DNA from: Porphyromonadaceae bacterium
GTDB taxonomy: Bacteria; Bacteroidota; Bacteroidia; Bacteroidales; CAMTPD01
Assembly: GCA_003447595.1 (NCBI GenBank)
Contig: DLYT01000003.1
Location: forward strand, 75,514 to 83,819
Length of the DNA stretch: 8,306 nt
Reading direction: 5' to 3'
Both the position numbers and the translations under genes were made by a program. Of this stretch, positions 5,828 to 8,306 are shown piece after piece (the stretch's first letter is position 1; each line of letters opens with the position of its first letter). The notes below the pieces were generated by a model. It made no database searches. It saw only the letters and a program-made list of their open reading frames with translations, and was not told the origin of the DNA.

Positions 5828-7909
5828 ATGAAGATCGCGATCACCCCTACACTTATTCTGGCCACAGCAACAACCCTCTATTCCGCGTCAGCTGTTGCAC
5901 AAAACAATGAGGCCGACACATTAAAACTATACAACGTAAACGAAGTCGTTGTTACGGCTACCCGCATACCACAAGAGATCAAAGCCATACCCCAACGCAT
6001 TCAGGTATTACCCTCGTTTCGCCTCACAGCCAATCCACAACCATCGGCAGGAGATGCCCTGAATCAAATCTCAGGAATCAACTACAACCGTGAGTTTGGC
6101 TTTTTATCAAAGAAATCACTCGTATCACTTCGCGGCATGGGCAATGAGCAAGGCCGTACCCTCATCCTCATCGACGGAGTTCCGGCAAACAAAGCATCGA
6201 CCGGAAGTGTGGATCTCAACCAGATCAATCCGGACAACATCGAGCGCATTGAAGTTGTAAAAGGTCCGCTCTCTGCCCTCTACGGAGGCAACTCCATGGG
6301 TGGCACCATCAACATTGTCACCAAACGCCCGGTAAGCAAACTCGACGGTTCGGCCCGCTTCTCTTGGGGAGAAATGGGCACCTTTGGCTCCAGTGGCATG
6401 ATTGGAACCAATCTGGGGCGAATATACGGAACACTCTCAGGCATGTACCGTAAAAGCAACGGATACAATACAACCCCTAAAGCCGATCGTAACGAAGGCT
6501 CTATCGCATCCTTCCTCAACGAATTCGGAATCAACAAACTACTTGGATTCAACATCACCGAGCATCAATCCATCGAGGCTACCGGTGTATTCTATAAAGG
6601 AACACGAGGTAATGGCGAACGCTACTACTTCAACGCTCCGCAAAAAGGGCAACTCGATATGGCAAGCACCTACAAAGACCAAAACTACCGCTTGCACTAC
6701 AAAGGCACCAACGGAACTACCGGATGGAACGTTGCCGCATTCTACGCACAAGAAGACTATTCCGAAAATAAAAGCAAAGGCAAAGACCTCTTTGATGTAG
6801 ATGCCAAGCGTCGCGACTGGGGACTTTGGGGAAATATGCACACAGCAATCGGCTCGCAAAACATCCTCAGCGCCGGAGCTGAATACAAAGGCGGCTATGT
6901 AAACGGACGAGATCTGTACCGCACCGCTACCGACAAAGTGATCAACAAAGGTACCAGCATGCAGTTTGGCATTTGGGTACAAGACGAATTTACACTACTC
7001 GACAGCAAACTCAAACTCGTACCATCGCTTCGTTACGACGTAGCCCGTGTGTACAATGGTGGCTACTTTATCGAAGACGGCACCAAGGTTACGGAAGTAT
7101 TCGAGCAATTTACCGGCAAACTACCCAATGCAACCTGGCATGCCTTTAGTCCGAAGTTGTCGGTACAATACACCTTCAACGACGACTACCGCATCTTTGC
7201 CAACGTAGCTCGTGGTTTCCGTCCCGGCACCCTCGAAGACATGACCCGCACCGGAGCCATCAATGGGGGCGTAGTAATCGCCAATCCCGATCTCAAGCCC
7301 GAGCATGTATGGTCGTACGAACTGGGAGCCGATCTTGCTCCTTGCCGATTCATCTCCTTTTCGCCATCGATCTATTACACCCGGGGCACCGACTTTATCT
7401 ACAATGTCAACACCGGCGAAACCATTCAGATGGGCAACAAAGAGCGACCACTCTTCCGCAAGACCAATCTGGCCAAAGCAGATATCTTCGGAGCAGAAGC
7501 CGATCTTTATTTCAGCCTAAGCGATCACTTCAACCTTTTCACCGGATTTAGCTATACCCACGCTAAAATCAAGGAAGGAACCGCCAGCATCTTCGGAAAA
7601 GAGACCGACCTTGCCGGTCATTACATGACTTATGTCCCCAAGACGAAAGTATCGGCCGGCTTCACTTGGTGGAATCGCTATGTCAATATCAACACCGCTT
7701 ACGTACAATACAGCAAGCAATACACAGATGATCTCAACGAAGAGCAACTATCGGCCATGGGTACCGTAGATCTCAAACTATGGCACACCTTTGCCAGCAA
7801 ACTTACCGTGAGCTTCAATGCCCGCAACCTGTTTGACAGACAAGTGGTCGACAAAGGCAATCTCAGCATGGGACGCTACCTATACGGCGAGGTATCCCTC
7901 CGATTCTAA
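5828..7909 (+). CDS. TonB-dependent outer-membrane receptor (siderophore/cobalamin-receptor type)
   Basis: This 693-residue outer-membrane transporter starts with a signal peptide (MKIAITPTLI..., likely cut after AVA at 24). A TonB-box-like stretch follows (VNEVVVTATR, 37-46), then a plug domain (about 47-168) with LRGMGNEQGRTLILIDGVPA (101-120), NIERIEVVKGPLSALYGG (137-154) and GGTINIVTKRP (158-168). The rest is a beta-barrel with ARGFRPGTLEDM (461-472), NPDLKPEHVWSYELG (486-500) and a C-terminal GRYLYGEVSLRF ending in Phe, the signal for BAM-assisted insertion. It lacks the N-terminal carboxypeptidase-regulatory-like domain common in SusC-type glycan importers, and no susD neighbour is present, so it looks more like receptors for metal chelates or cofactors. 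Energy comes from TonB-ExbBD, not encoded here. The ligand cannot be named. The gene is divergent from the SMP-30-like gene and ends before a bidirectional terminator. Confidence 0.94.
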   Translation: MKIAITPTLILATATTLYSASAVAQNNEADTLKLYNVNEVVVTATRIPQEIKAIPQRIQVLPSFRLTANPQPSAGDALNQISGINYNREFGFLSKKSLVSLRGMGNEQGRTLILIDGVPANKASTGSVDLNQINPDNIERIEVVKGPLSALYGGNSMGGTINIVTKRPVSKLDGSARFSWGEMGTFGSSGMIGTNLGRIYGTLSGMYRKSNGYNTTPKADRNEGSIASFLNEFGINKLLGFNITEHQSIEATGVFYKGTRGNGERYYFNAPQKGQLDMASTYKDQNYRLHYKGTNGTTGWNVAAFYAQEDYSENKSKGKDLFDVDAKRRDWGLWGNMHTAIGSQNILSAGAEYKGGYVNGRDLYRTATDKVINKGTSMQFGIWVQDEFTLLDSKLKLVPSLRYDVARVYNGGYFIEDGTKVTEVFEQFTGKLPNATWHAFSPKLSVQYTFNDDYRIFANVARGFRPGTLEDMTRTGAINGGVVIANPDLKPEHVWSYELGADLAPCRFISFSPSIYYTRGTDFIYNVNTGETIQMGNKERPLFRKTNLAKADIFGAEADLYFSLSDHFNLFTGFSYTHAKIKEGTASIFGKETDLAGHYMTYVPKTKVSAGFTWWNRYVNINTAYVQYSKQYTDDLNEEQLSAMGTVDLKLWHTFASKLTVSFNARNLFDRQVVDKGNLSMGRYLYGEVSLRF

Positions 7910-7935
7910 GCAAAAACTAAGACCTCCTATACGCA

Positions 7936-7973
7936 AAAAGGCGTCGTGTAACCCAATGTACACGACGCCTTTT
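7936..7973. terminator. Bidirectional intrinsic terminator (receptor gene and nagB)
   Basis: A perfect 15-bp inverted repeat, AAAAGGCGTCGTGTA (7936-7950) and TACACGACGCCTTTT (7959-7973), encloses an 8-base loop. On + the stem ends in T4 and is followed by GTATTT; on - it ends in T5. A further ATAC (7929-7932) / GTAT (7974-7977) pairing can extend the base after a small bulge. It lies 26 bases after the receptor stop and 21 bases after the nagB stop on the other strand, so it fits both convergent genes. Confidence 0.93.
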
Positions 7974-7994
7974 GTATTTCAATATAATGTAAGA

Positions 7995-8306
7995 TTACAA
8001 CATTGACGCTGGGTCAAGGTGTGCACCTTCAATATCTTTGAAGTATTTGTAGATACCCACTGTAAGCTCTTCGCAAGCAGCCTCATCACATACGATGATA
8101 CCTTTAGGATGCAATTGAAGCGCAGTGATTGTCCACATTTGGTTTACCGAACCTTGTACAGCCTGAGCAAGTGCACGCGCTTTGTTGTGACCATTTACCA
8201 TGATCAATACTTCTTTCGCGTCAAGTACAGTACCCACACCTACAGTTACCGAAGTCTTAGGAACCTTGTTTACATCGTTATCGAAGAAACGAGAGTTCGC
8301 GATAAT
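7995..8306 (-). CDS. nagB: Glucosamine-6-phosphate deaminase NagB, C-terminal part
   Basis: The frame is open from the window edge (8306) down to a TAA at 7995-7997, giving the last 103 residues of a protein that in E. coli has 266. NagB converts glucosamine 6-phosphate to fructose 6-phosphate plus ammonia in the cytoplasm, feeding amino sugars into glycolysis. The segment matches NagB closely: IIANSRFFDNDVNKVPK at the edge, TVGVGTVLDAKEV, NGHNKARAL with the lysine that contacts phosphate in E. coli NagB (K208), GSVNQMWTITALQLHPK and IIVCDEAACEEL, then KYF near the end. The catalytic Asp/His/Glu residues lie in the missing N-terminal part and cannot be checked. The GTG at 8235-8237 falls inside the conserved TVGVGT block and is not the start. 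The tail (HLDPASML) extends slightly beyond the conserved core. The gene converges on the receptor gene and shares its terminator. Confidence 0.95.
   Translation of the reverse strand: MIANSRFFDNDVNKVPKTSVTVGVGTVLDAKEVLIMVNGHNKARALAQAVQGSVNQMWTITALQLHPKGIIVCDEAACEELTVGIYKYFKDIEGAHLDPASML

Noticed and set aside
6402..6800. 132-codon open frame on + inside the receptor gene
   Set aside because: Low-complexity Thr/Lys-rich translation out of frame with a well-supported gene.
6539..6982. 147-codon open frame on - inside the TonB-dependent receptor gene
   Set aside because: The hydrophobic runs come from reverse-reading barrel codons; the + frame has clear receptor signatures.
5828..7909. SusC-type glycan importer
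   Set aside because: There is no N-terminal carboxypeptidase-regulatory-like domain, the length is short (693 residues), and no susD follows.

Overview
The window reads as ordinary chromosomal DNA from a member of Bacteroidota, most likely order Bacteroidales. The evidence is a MurF-alanine racemase fusion preceded by a GSCFA-family gene, an enoyl-ACP reductase of the Bacteroidota type, a -7/-33 promoter of the TTTG / TAnnTTTG kind, and A-rich leaders with no Shine-Dalgarno sequence before the start codons. The genus cannot be fixed from what is visible. No mobile element, CRISPR array, rRNA or tRNA was seen.

Left part (1-4705, all on +). The 3' part of a GSCFA-family (SGNH-hydrolase-like) gene runs into the window. 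It is followed after 2 bases by an 822-residue fusion of MurF (adds D-Ala-D-Ala to the peptidoglycan precursor) and alanine racemase (makes the D-Ala). A recognisable promoter then starts fabI (last step of fatty-acid elongation), which ends at a strong intrinsic terminator. Only 21 bases beyond that terminator a YciO/Sua5/YrdC-domain gene begins. These are envelope, lipid and housekeeping functions.

Middle (4706-7909). The YrdC-domain gene converges on a minus-strand gene for an exported SMP-30/gluconolactonase-like beta-propeller. A 12-bp hairpin without a U-tract sits between them. The propeller gene is divergent from a TonB-dependent outer-membrane receptor gene, and the two share a 135-bp intergenic region. 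This could mean a shared role in taking up and processing a small molecule, but the substrate is not readable from the sequence.

Right end (7910-8306). A perfect 15-bp hairpin flanked by A- and T-tracts serves as a terminator for both convergent genes, the receptor and nagB. The last ~103 codons of nagB (glucosamine-6-phosphate deaminase) lie on the minus strand and are cut by the window edge.

Every gene belongs to a known family. The points that deserve attention are gene architecture, active-site substitutions and transcript boundaries. I see no convincing new system.
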